Assembly: GCA_030770545.1 (NCBI GenBank)
Contig: CM061090.1
Coordinates: forward strand, 15,534,501-15,598,500
Direction of reading: 5' to 3'
Length of the DNA stretch: 64,000 nt
Source: Macropodus opercularis
Lineage: Eukaryota; Chordata; Actinopteri; Anabantiformes; Osphronemidae
The translations under genes and the position numbers were made by a program. Numbering within the stretch: the stretch's first letter is position 1; the number at the start of each line of letters is the position of its first letter. This document shows, one piece after another, positions 14,757 to 26,700 of the stretch. Below the pieces are notes generated by a model. That model was not told where the DNA came from. It saw only the letters and a program-made list of their open reading frames with translations, and ran no database searches.

Positions 14757-15867
14757 ATGCGGTTTCGTCTGTCCGTGGTAAGAGGCCCCCAGGCTGCTCG
14801 TCACTGTGCGTCCGGTGCATCTTATGACAGTGTCTGGGTCCCGAGGTGGAAGAAGGGAATAAGACAGAATCAGAAACGGGTTATTTCACAAAGACGTTTG
14901 TTTCGATCTGATATCGGCTCTGCTCAGCGTCAGCGCCCACTCTGGCCACACGTGGTAATCACAGGATAATTGCGCTGCAGCGGGAGCAAGGATGAAAAGA
15001 CATCAGATGAGTGGGCGTTCATTCTGTAGCTGTTCTTGAAATAGAGCTGAAGGTCCACGAGCTTTTGTGAGATGTCGGGCTGCATTTTCTGAAGTGACTG
15101 CATTGTGCTTCATTATGCATGCCATATTGAGCCAAACCAATAGGTAATCAAGGTGAATCAAATATTCATTGGGACACATTTTGCTGTAGGGCACAGACTG
15201 ACCCTCAGAGCAGGAGGGACACATCAAAGCCAACCAATCTTGTCAGAGTATGGGCAGCAGAGCACTGACAGAAGATTTAGTTTGGCTTGGGAAACATGAA
15301 TTCAGAGCAGTGGGCTCAGCAGGGGTTCGCAGCCAAGCTCCACGGCAAAGCAAATGGCAGTGATTTTAATATTTTTATAAGAGTGCTCAGACTGAATGAC
15401 CAAAAAAAACAACATTTACACCAGCTACCCTCTCAATTGATCAACTCATTTGTCTTGTAGCAACTCTTTGCATCTCCTAGCAACAGTGAAAGCATCCCTG
15501 TGTGCGCGCTCCTGTGTCACGCTGGCCTGACAGTTGACAGTTGCTGCTGTGAAGTCAGGTGTGTTTTTCTTTTCCTCTCTTTGGCCAAGTCCATAATACA
15601 GATGTCCACTGGTCAGACTTGTCACAAAGGGTGTCTCCTTGGTAAATAAGTCAGTGGTGTGTTGAAGAAAGAAAACATTTGATGTGTCTGAGCTGAAACA
15701 ACTTTATCATCTCTGCCTTTCTTTTTTCCCCGTCTCTCCCATTTCTTTTTCTCTCTAACTACGTCTCGCTGGAGCACTTGCTCCTCACCCTTCTCTATCT
15801 CCGTCTATCGCCATCTTTTTTTATGTCCTCTTGTGGGAAATCAACCACATGTGTGTAAACAAATCTG

Positions 15868-15892
15868 CACACACACACACACACACACACAC
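15868..15892. repeat. (CA)12 microsatellite
   Basis: Uninterrupted CA dinucleotide run of 25 bases. Confidence 0.95.
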
Positions 15893-17060
15893 GCTATTTT
15901 GCAGCCCTGCGAGCTGAAAGAAACGGCTTTGTCTTTTCAGGTGGTAATTAGCAGTCATTGTTGTTTTCTGCTAATCAGAAATCTCACACACCAATGAGGG
16001 TCATTATCTCGCCATCAGGAAGAAAAAAAAAACAGCCTGGCTCAGGGAAGATGCGGAGAGATGCGCATCATGTGATATGTATGATGATAGAGTTCACAGT
16101 CTTATCAAATAAAAAGGTGAGATTGGATCTTTTTCATTCATTTGCATACAGAGGAGCTTAATATCAATTATGAGATAGGAGTGTGCGATTGTTTCTTCGT
16201 CTGGCTAATTGCACCTTCAGACAGACTACACTGTGTGAAAAAACTAGAAATGAGTGAACAACAAAACAAAAAAAAAGTTCAAAGGGTTAAACCAAGATGA
16301 GCAAAGTTAAAATAAATAGAGCGTAAATAAAACAGTAGCTTCCATCAGCCAAAGAGAACAAGCAACAATTTGGAAAAAGGTTGAAAATGGAAAGCAGCCA
16401 GGAGAAACTTAGAGCAAAGCAAAAATCTCTTCTTGGCTGGTTGTGAGCTAAAAAGTATTTTTAAATTGTTGAATAAGCAGCAAGAACCACTGACGGGGAA
16501 AGACACTGACCTAATGTTAACCATAAACAGTCCCCATAAACACAAATGTCCTCAGTCAACATATTTTTTGGTCCTTGCTAAATAGCAAGTACAAAACCAC
16601 ACACATAGCACAAACATAATTGCATCAAACGTCCACACACAGTGGCTTTAAAGTGAGATTTTGTAACCTTTGCTTGGTAGCGTAGCCACGATTGATTCAT
16701 TTATTGACTAAGTACATGCTAGAGGAGCGAAGTGCTAACGACACGCTGTAAAAGTATAAACCCTACACGGTTTGCTCAGAAAAGCACCACAGTGTGTCGG
16801 TTACTTCTGACTGGAGACACCAGAAACTGAAGCACACTTTGCATTTCTTTGATTTTCTAATTGATTTTCTTTAATTTTTTAAAGTGCTGTGCTAGTTACA
16901 TAATGCTCCTCTCAACAATCATCACTGTATTAACAGCAGAGGATGGCTTTAAAGTCATAAATGTGACTTTACTTGCAATAAAATCAACCTACGTCGCGCT
17001 AGAATCAGCCAGACGGGGCCTAGAGGCCACGCACTGCTCCGTGTGGCCGGTGAAGCCACA

Positions 17061-17149
17061 GTGTAGCACACAGTGTAGCACATAGTGTAGCACACGGTGT
17101 AGCACACGGTGTAGCACACGGTGTAGCACACGGTGTAGCACACAGTGTA
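17061..17149. repeat. 12-bp minisatellite, 7 copies plus a partial copy
   Basis: The unit is GTGTAGCACACG with A at the last position in the first, second and seventh copies, and one copy with ATA in place of ACR. Each unit holds GTGT and ACAC arms around AGC, so both strands carry nearly the same pattern. Because 12 is a multiple of three, it leaves open frames of Cys-Tyr-Thr-Val type on the minus strand that are artefacts. Confidence 0.97.
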
Positions 17150-20100
17150 CCGTACGCAGGGGAAGCTGCCCTGACCACAACGCTGCGCTTTAAAGACTGA
17201 TTAAAGCGACTGCACAGAACAAACACACACCGGTGTCATTATGGCAGAACTGAACGCTGTGTGTTGACTTTGATCTGAAACCTAAAACTGCTTTCGACAG
17301 CTATCTTGTCTTCAGATTGACTCGCTAATACCGCGCAATTACTCGTATGCAATAATGATGAGATTTCTGAACTGTGCATATACAGACAGTATGTCTGATA
17401 TTAGCTGTAACAAACACCAACCAAGGACGGGCAACCTTCAAAGGCTGGCTCCTCTGCCCCTCTATAGGAACACCATGCATCTTTAACAAGCAAATGTTTA
17501 AGTCCCTTCCAGTTTGCCACTTTGGCACCCCCACTGCGCTGATAACTTAATTTAGACCAAACAATCTCGAGATGAAGGTTACCGTGGATGGACCGGCATC
17601 CTAGATTAGAAGGGGATAAATAAATAATGGACTCAGAATGAGGCAACAAATTATGCTAGTCGCTCCAATTCAAATCAATGGAGTCCAATCTATATCTGTG
17701 TCCTTGGGACGGTGTGGTTTGGATGCTCGGGGGCATGGTGGTGCACAGCAAATTGCTGACTGTCTTATGGGGTGCGTGCAGCGCTGGTCACTCCAGGGAG
17801 TTGCCTGCCGGCGTTAACAGGGTGGTCGAGGGCCCCAGACACGAAGAGAAAGCCAATACAGAGTGTGGGTTCAGGGGTCAGGAGACTGCGAGCACTGTCC
17901 TGTTTGGTTCTACCTTAAACGCTTTTAACGTTTCTACTCATTTACTGCACTTCTACCCTGCTCTTCTGGTTGCTCCTGCCCAGCAGCTAACCATGGGAGG
18001 GTAGTACGCAGAGGTTGGTTTGGCTCGAGCGGATTACTAAATGGAAATGACCGCAGGGTATGTAGGTCCTCCCTGATCAGCTCACGGCTCTTTCCCTCTG
18101 GATGGGACTGTTTCAAGCCTCTGCCGAGTCCCAGAGAACCTCACACGAAGCTTCCCAGCCTGTGGTTGTTTAAATGTGCCAAGTATAGTTGTATCAATAT
18201 TAGAATCATTCTCCTCCACCGCACAGCGCGCAGACAGCATTTCAGTGTTCACAGATTAAACCGGGATCTATTATTCATCTTAAAGGGGGAATTCTGGAGA
18301 GAAGAACTGGATTCCTCTAAAGGTGGGAAACTCAACTGAGACTAATTTTTAACAAATGGGTAAAAATGTGCAGCAGAGGATAAGTTTTAGTTATTAGACC
18401 GAGTGAAGTGCCTGAAACACTGCATCCTACAATTCCCATAACGCACCTTGATCGAGTCTCCCACTGTACTTGTTCCGCAGGTGGAATTACAGCCTCTGTG
18501 ACTTTAAAATGTGCTTCTGTTGTAAATAAAACACTTTGTCATGAGAATATATTGTAAGTTCCTGTTTTAGTCATTTGGGCTTGACTGCTACGTTTTGTCG
18601 TGTTGTTATTTATTGTAATTTCACAGAGACTAATGCCTGATGAGCTGGGCACAGCACGGAGGAGCGTAGTAAAAGATACATACTGTTGCTTCAAGCTATT
18701 TGCAAAATGCACCTGAGCCATTCAGAGCTGCAGCGTGTGGGTGGGTAGTAGCAGTGTAGGGACATCATCTACCTCAGAGCAGATGAAAAATGATAATAAA
18801 GCAGAGCTTCACCTTAAAGTCAGACTGGGAAACACCTTTAGGAAGCCTTGTAAAAACCAGTTGAACTGGATTGTGGGTAACGTAGTGTAGCCCATTCTCT
18901 AGTACATTTACAGTGTTTTTGGTCTAATTAATTGAGCTGGAGCCACAAGTGATCGCTTGAATTTGCAATTGCACGAACAAGAACTATGTGGAAATACTGT
19001 GTTGACGTCGTCGGGTCGCTACGCCTACAATCGTACAGTAAAATATTTGGTTATGTGCTTCCATTACAGATACTGTAACGCTACTACCCAAACAAAAGCA
19101 GAGGGAAGCCAGAGTTAGCACCGTGACCTCCTCCATCTGCCAACATTCCTATGATTCCAATAAAAGGAAATCATAAAAATGATCAACTGCCTCATTCTCC
19201 CGCAATGTTTAATTTAGATGTTTAACATTCCCGTCTTTATTAGCTCTGCAGTGACTCGCTCCTTCCCTCATCAGGAGGAGGAGGAGGACTGATTGAGGTT
19301 TCAAAGACTCGATCCCAGTTGCACTGCAATTGCAGGGGCTTTTAATTAGATAAAGCTTGGCTGGTTTGAACATATACTTTACAGCCATGTCAGCCTAAAA
19401 GGGTCCGTGTGTCGTAAATATCAGCCGAGACGTTAATAGAAGTGAGATTAGAGGCCAGTGTGGATCAGCGTAAAGAAGGCAGCCAGCAGTGGGACGACTT
19501 CATGCACTGAGCTATTTATAGCCGCTAAAATAGACGGCTCCATTAATATAAGCCTTACCCTTTCTGGAAATGTAAATCACCGGGGCCACGGCTTGACGTC
19601 CATGTTATACAGCTGCAGTATGTCAGAGCTATCAGTGCTGCCTCTCTGGTTTACAGTGGTGTCGAATGAAGCACAGACGATTGCTTCATTTCTGGTGCAC
19701 AGACATGATGTGTCTTTAAAGTCAGCATGGTGGTTGAGATGAGGCGTACGACTGCAGAGCGTGTGTACGTTGCCTGCACGACGGCGACATACACTCAGCA
19801 GAAGAGGGTATAGACGTCTAAAGTTGTATTACCGTCGCGCTGAGGCCTGTCACTCATCTCCTCTTTGACGTCTGCCCTTGTTGTTTGTATTATTCACAGA
19901 CACCAAAGCTGGAGGGAGCGAGAGAGAGATCAGACGGCAGCCTAGGTGGACACTTCCACAAGGCCAAGGGCTGATCAATAACATCCACATTTCAAACTGG
20001 CATCGGATTATATTCAACATGCCTCGTTTAAAAAAACAACTAAACAACAACACAAAAACACAGGGTTCGGGTTTAATTGAGAAGCGTCTCACGTGGAATC

Positions 20101-22964
20101 GAGGGCTCACGTCTGCTCTTTTGAAATAACTTGTCATTCTCGGGTCCTTTCTAGAGCAGATCAGCTCACTGCCTTTCCCTCTAATCCTCCTCTCTCTCTC
20201 TCTCGCTGTCATCGCTGTCTCTGCGAACGCCGCATAGCTCAGCTACTCTACAACTGTACACCTCTGCATGTTTGAGTCACAGCATGGGTGCGAGCAGAAA
20301 TGTTGTTTTTCACTCACTTTGCTAAAACAGTGGTATCAGCAAAACGCTTTTCAAGAGCCATAGCTCCGTTTTCAAGGTTTGCGCGGGGTGTGAGCACAAT
20401 GTTTTGTTGCCTGAGAACGTGATTATAAGACAAACACACCCGGACGTAGCAGCGGCATCAAGGACTCAAACGTAACTTGTCGTCACCGTGAAACCACCCG
20501 TCTTTAAATGTCAGGTCAAACTGCTCATTATAGTGAGGTCTTGTGTTTGGGTGACCTCTACTCGCTGTAGCAATTACAGCGCGAGCAGAGGAGAGAAGGA
20601 TGCGCGACGCTCGCCACAGTTGTGGGGCGTTCCTGTACGAAGTGTGCGCTGGTTATCTGTGGAGGTAACCAACCACGGAGGCGCCACCTCCACCCACAAC
20701 TCGCAGGCCCGCTGACACCTTGGCTCCACACTCTAGAGGAGACCTTCAAAGGTCGCGCTGCTTTGGCGCCTCGACGAGTCTGAGCTGTCTCAGTACGCTA
20801 CACACCATCAGGCAGGTTTTATTGTTTAAAGTTTAATAGATTGGCATCTTATTTCATAAGCTCCCGAAACCTTCAGTAGCAGCCACACAATCCAGTCTAT
20901 AAACAGCTTTGCAATAAAATCCACCTGTAGAAGTTTTCTAAAGGTTTTGTTGACACATCCAGGGAGGTGTTAATTAAATTTCAGTTTTTGCTTGTTGTTT
21001 TTTTCTTTCTAATCTGTATTTGGTGGAGTTGTACTGTACTGAAATGTTCTTCTAACGCTGAGTTCACACCTTTTGCATACTGCATTAGAAGGGCAGGGGC
21101 AACAATACAGCACAATAAAGGACCCACTTTCAAGAAATAAAACTTTAATAACTCTGACCTCAATAAGATATATATAGACTAAGTAAAAGCTGTATCAACA
21201 AAACTTACACAGTTCTACAGGAATGAAAGAAATTTTAAAGTTCATCCACTATTCACTGCAGCAAATGTACTGCGCAAATACACAGTAACTACATACATTT
21301 CTCCAAAATGTACCTCAAAATTAAAACTATTCATTCTACAGGACACAGCCCACTCAACTTCCAAAAACCTCACCTGGACACACGGGAGCCAGAGCCTGCC
21401 ATCGCTGGCTGACGGGCAGAGCACAGGCAGACAAGCCATCCCAGAGACAGACATTCATAACCAAAGACGGATGAGCATCACCAAACACTAACTGCAGGTG
21501 CGCGAACCGTAGGATTATTTAATATGTCGTAACTGTGCTTCAGAAGAGCAAAACAAAACACTGGCTGACAATCAGCGTCAGGATAAACATACCTGTAGAG
21601 CTCTTACACTTTAATGTGGTGAATATCCCACCGAGCGTGAACCCACATTCGTGGTCAAAGTCAATGCGTATGATGATGTCATGACTTTGCAGAGCTTATC
21701 TCGAATCCTTACACCATATGGTGACCGGTGGACACTATGGGCCTCAGAGGGACGGAAAAAGTGCTGGGTTACACAGACGCAGAGGACAAGTGGGGTAAAT
21801 ATACTGTCCATGCTGGTGGCTGAGTCTAAGGGAAGATATGCAAGTTCCCCTCCCCTCAGTGGAGTTGAATATATCATTGAAATAGTAGTTTTGAACGCGG
21901 AACGCACGAGTCAAAGACACAAACCAGCAGCAAAAGCACTTAGCTGGAAGTTAGCTGCAAGAAGAAGCTGCTACGAATGAAAAGGGCGCAGCCAGTGAAC
22001 ATAGTGTACTGTTATAATAAACGTAATTAATAAAGGCGAGAGTTGAAAACAAATATTCGCACAGTCCAAACAAATCCTTAATCAGAGCCGCCCCGACCGT
22101 GAATGCACAAACGCGGCAGCGCCATGATTGGAATAGAAGGACATGGACAAAGGACAAGCAGCTGGCGTGTGAGGCATAACGAAAATAAAATGTTAATATG
22201 AATTTTTCATGGAGGAACCTGTGTGACAATTGCCTACGTGGGCATTTTCTGACTGCTATACATTATTCAATGAGAGCGTGCGACTTGGGCCGGGGAGTTC
22301 ATTCTTACAGCAGAATTTGATGAAACCTATGAATAAAATAGTGATATAAATGTATATAAATAAGTCAGGTTTGGAGTATGGAGTCTTATTCACGCTAAAA
22401 CTCCAGTTGCTTCATATGTTTCCACAATTTAACCTACGACAGCACAATTACAGACAGCACCAGGCTGCACTGGTGAAAGAAAAGGAAGTTATACGAACCT
22501 GCAGAGAACAGGTGGGATAAGATAGTAAGAAAAAAGAGACAGATAAAAAGATCTTTGGAGCTGAACAAAAAAAAAAATCCAATCATAATGTAGAATAAAC
22601 TCAGCAGCCACGGCGGTAATTATCATTAAACAATCGCATTTATGTTCCCCAGTTTTTGATTCTTTCCACATTTCTGTCATTACACAATGTTTCGTTCATC
22701 CTCTCGTAGCGTTTTATTGGCTTCACGTCCTGCAGCTGTAATTATGTGCTGGATCAGGCTGTAGCTGCACTTCCAGCGCTATGAAAAGTGAAAACCTCGT
22801 AGCTTTCCTCACTGTTCGACACCTCTACCACCGGCTGCGTTTCTGGAGAAACACAGGAAAGATCATTTTTAGCCGCTGCGTTTGGCAAACAAACATTTTT
22901 AATTTGCACTGTGCGAGAGAGGCACCAGGGACAAGCTGCTGGATTTGTAGCAAACATGCAAATG
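17150..22964. other. gene-free sequence, proximal 3' flank of arap2
   Basis: No exon recognised between the minisatellite and the presumed arap2 3' UTR. A stretch near 17730-17830 (GGCATGGTGGTGCAC and following) faintly recalls the head of a tRNA-derived fish SINE but is too diverged to call. The remainder is unique-looking sequence with short open frames only. Confidence 0.55.
22713..22718 (-). promoter_or_regulatory. possible AATAAA poly(A) signal of arap2
   Basis: Minus-strand AATAAA, the first canonical hexamer I see downstream of the stop codon, about 750 bases away. The variant ATTAAA at 22994-22989 is closer and may be used instead. Not decisive without transcript ends. Confidence 0.25.
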
Positions 22965-23470
22965 AAGAAAGAAGAATCCATTAAATATTTTAATGTACAT
23001 TAAAATTACATCTGGTGGCAGCTGGAGCAAGTTATAGTTTGCGCTGTATAGTTAAAGGTTACTGTGCTAGCTGGTACAAATATACAAAGTAGTAATAAAT
23101 AATTACACCATCGCCTTACCAGCCTATAAAGAGACCCCCCACTAACAATGCACCAGTAGATGGGAATGCGATTAAAAGTATTACACCGTAAGACCAACTT
23201 TTTAAATATCCCTGCATAAGGCCTGAAAGCTGCATTTCTAAAATGACTCAACATAAACGCACAAGCAGGCGTTCGACAGCTGAACACATGACCTGTGACG
23301 TTCTTTTTGTAACGTTTGGGTTTCGATGACCCATCAATCCGCGTAGTGCCTGGGTCAGCGTCCGGCTGACCTCTAATGTCTCCTGCGCCTGTTTTTCCAC
23401 GTCCTGTGCGTTGGCAGCGGGAGCCGCCTCCTGTCTTTCTGTCCACTCAACCTGCTCGCTTATCTTGCCG
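22965..23470 (-). other. arap2: arap2 3' UTR (extent uncertain)
   Basis: Sequence downstream of the stop codon. The nearest hexamer resembling a poly(A) signal in the transcript sense is ATTAAA at 22994-22989; a canonical AATAAA is at 22718-22713. Which is used cannot be told from sequence alone, so the end is approximate. Confidence 0.4.
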
Positions 23471-23797
23471 TCATTCCTTGTTCTTGCCGCTGCGACCGGT
23501 CTTGTTGAGCACAGAGTTCAGCTCATTCAAGAGGCTGGGCGGCATCATGCTCTCCCCAACAATTACGGGCTTCTTAGCCGCGGTTTTACAGGGGGGCTGC
23601 ACAGGCGGAGGCAGAGGCTGCTGGTGTCTGGACAGGGAAGGGAGCTTAAGCTGGCGAACATCCCCAGAGCCTCTTCTCTGTGGGACGTCTGGCGGCTGGT
23701 CTGGGCAGCTGGACGTGACGTCGGTGTTACGGAGCAGAAGTGAATCCCTGGAGGGCCTCGCGTAGATGTCACTGAGAGACGTCCTCCTGTCGGCCTG
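23471..23797 (-). CDS. arap2: arap2 E20: terminal coding exon and stop
   Basis: 327 bases including TGA at 23473-23471; 108 residues. An in-frame TGA just upstream of the acceptor limits the exon start. The tail is basic and proline-rich (SRHQQPLPPPVQPP) and ends MPPSLLNELNSVLNKTGRSG, close in pattern to the human ARAP2 C terminus, which also has a short Leu-rich helix followed by basic residues. The proline run could bind SH3 domains, but that is only inference. The acceptor reads CACAG-CAG, so 23794 is an alternative exon boundary. Confidence 0.83.
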   Translation of the reverse strand, partial: QADRRTSLSDIYARPSRDSLLLRNTDVTSSCPDQPPDVPQRRGSGDVRQLKLPSLSRHQQPLPPPVQPPCKTAAKKPVIVGESMMPPSLLNELNSVLNKTGRSGKNKE

Positions 23798-26700
23798 CTG
23801 TGCTCAAACATAGCAGCAAAGAGCACTTCATCGTCAAATTGACACATATGTGCAGCTGATGATAAGTTAATAAGTCCACATAACCTTTTGATAAAGTAAA
23901 TTAACCCTTTTACAGCTGATTATCATCAGACTACTTATTATAATGCAGTGTGTGGATGGATGGACCTTGTATGATGGTTCTCTGATACCAAATAACTTTA
24001 ATGTAAAGTAAAAGAACAGAGTAGGAAATATCAGATGAAAAACTACTGCCGCTGATCCCCTCACCAGTTTGCTGGAACTGTGGTTTGCCGGTAGAGACTT
24101 GCAGCTTTCGGTAGTCACAGCGCCCCCTCTGGACGTTTTGTGATCCGCCGTGTCTTTATCAGGGTTAACCGTCTTTGAACAGAGGTCAGAGCCGTACTGA
24201 AGACGCACAGGCAGCAGAAACGAGCAGTTAATGTCAAATGAATGCGCTCACTGTTCGAGCACGGTGGGTATACATTAGACTTGGTGTTTTCTCTTCCGTA
24301 GCATGTGGAAAGAAGGAGGGTGACGCTGCTCCCTGGCTAAACTTCCTCTAACAATGCCTCCTTTTGTATGTCTGCGACCCGTAGGACTGTCCGTCTTTAA
24401 CACACCCTCATTTCATCACTGCTAGGACGCGTCCTTGGACCTTTACTCCCCTCCAGCTCTCACCTCCACCATCCACTCCACCTTTCCGAGCAAGACCCTC
24501 CATCAGCAGTTGCTATGGAAACAGTTGGCGCCCGATGCTCGCTAACAGGTAAGAGAAAGGAAATCAAGAAGGCTGAAGTGCTCTCTACTTTCTCATCTAT
24601 ACCTTCTCTCTGCCCTTCCCACAAGCACTGTGTCCTTCCCACAAGCCCCCGTGTTGGAAGCTGACAATCCTGATATTTAGCGGATTTGGGAGGTGAATCC
24701 TAATATTTTTCGCCTGCTCCAGTCTGCTATAGATTTACTCGTTGCAGAGCCAAGAGCTGCTCTAGAGAGCAGATAAAAGTCACTGAGCCCACTAAATAAA
24801 CACCTTCAAACACTTAGAAACAATAGACAGAAATTGGCTTTGCCTTTGGAGCAATCTCTCCCAGATGATGTTGCCCTTTCTCGTTGCTAACCCACTCAGA
24901 GGCACTAAAAGGCTTTTACTGTAAGCACCTGTGATGAACAACACGGTGCCGCAGACACAGAGCCAGGAAGCCTTCGTAGTGAAATGAGAAGCAAATAAGT
25001 CCACGCAATCAGTCTAATGAGGAGAAACCGAGGCTATGAGGGGAGCACGACGATAGCAACAGTGAGCACGAGCGGAAAATACCGGAGAAACGGTGACACA
25101 TCCGTGGCTGCTCTCCCCCGTGTTTGCTTTGCCTTGAATTATTTATGTCATATGTGCTGTGTCAGCGACTGACAGCGACTGCACACAGCTGCACCGCGGG
25201 GTTAAGCACCACAATGTGATTGTTACAGACGCCTTGACCTTATTCTCACGGCTTTTCCGCATAAAGTGATTTATGTTATTGCTGAGTGACCTCGAAAACT
25301 TTACAGTTCTCTCCGTGTTTTATGCATTTCTGCTGCCTCACAGCCGAATGGAAAATATGATTTATCATATCTCCTTGTTCTGAGAGACGGATTGTAAAAG
25401 CTGATTTATTTCCGTGTAATCTAGTAGATCTTTCATCCAGGCTGTGTCTGGTAGATGTATGTGACGTTTAGGGTTATTGTTGGTTTGCGGTGCAGCAGTG
25501 GAAAGCGGCTGGAAGACGTATGTTACATCTCTCTTGCATGTTTGACCGTCTGCTCATTAAATCACTTCATCAAGCATCAAGCATTTTGCATCAGCGTATC
25601 CTTCACCAAGTCCATCGCACTTGATCTTACCTTCATCCTGATGATGTCTGCCACCCAGCTGACCTGCGCCTCCTTCCTCTCGCAGCAGAAATGCCTGAGG
25701 AGGAAAAGCTCAGTCACTTCACTCACTGATTTCCACCTCGTTATTCTCACAGTAATTTCAAGCAGGCGACTTGATTTGGTGTGTCACCGTTTCCTCTGAG
25801 GGGACAGTTCACTGATCGCTGAAGAGCCCACCGCACAGTGGGCGTGCTGGCTGCCATTAGCTGTGATTACATGAACCCACACAGGTAAAGTGTCCCTTTG
25901 TAGCAGAGAGGAATCCGGGGTGATGGTTGAAATAATACCTGCCCCCGCTTTGGTTTGGTTTGAAGCCATTTCTTTCCTGTACTACGGTGCTTGCTAGTAT
26001 ATAATAGTAGTAGTAGTAGTAATTAATTAAAATGATTATTATTATTATATTTGAGAGTTAGGCTGATTTGGAAATATACTTATAAAACAAAAAACAGTAT
26101 CAATCAAGCTAATGACTCGTAAGCTGTGTTATTATTAAATGGCAACATCAGTAGCACCAACATGTTAACAGCGGCCATGACAGTTTACAGATGCACACGA
26201 GACTTCACATGATCTCTGATCCTCTAGATTGTCGAGAATTTGCTTTTATGAACTCAGAAGGCAGAAAACGAAGCTTATAAATATATAATGTATATCAAAA
26301 ATCCTTATATATTACTTTGACTTTCAGTCTCTGTGTCTCATAACAGATGTGTTTTAACTGCAATGCTCTTCCCATTATTAACCCACTTCACTACACGAAC
26401 CTTTAACTTCTCCTCTTTAACTCTCTGCCCTTCGCTGTTTCTGTGTCAGACATATATTAACTGAAAAGTGTAGCAGTCGCAGTCATCAATGATTAAACTG
26501 GAGACCGTCCGCGTGACACTCACCACTGGTGTTTATCAGTGTGGACTGTGAAGCCCCAGCTGTTGAAATGAGAAAGACACGGATCACATTCAGCAGTGCT
26601 TTGCAATAAACATGTTTTTGTGAAAGAAATGTTAAACTTCCAGCTCAACAGTTAAAGAAAAATTACGAGGAAGCAGGTCAAAATATTTTCATTAAAATGC

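Larger units (their letters stand above)
5851..16850. other. gene-free sequence with scattered microsatellites
   Basis: No gene recognised. The stretch holds (TG)n and (CA)n tracts at 8661, 8865, 10414, 13919 and 15868. Several AT-rich blocks rich in TAATTA/TAATTG-like homeodomain sites (about 12210-12300, 12640-12850, 14090-14470, 15930-16000) resemble vertebrate conserved non-coding elements. The 149-residue open frame at 13137-13586 on the minus strand is compositionally biased and has no recognisable domain. Confidence 0.55.

Noticed and set aside
16955..17226. Three minus-strand frames with Cys-Tyr-Thr-Val type repeats
   Set aside because: They are translations of the 12-bp minisatellite, whose unit is a multiple of three and so stays open in all frames.
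23376..23765. Plus-strand frames of 129 and 110 residues
   Set aside because: Antisense shadow of the terminal arap2 exon.
24464..24512. Extra exon between E18 and E19
   Set aside because: It has AG and GT edges and no stop, but its 49 bases would break the frame between two phase-0 junctions.
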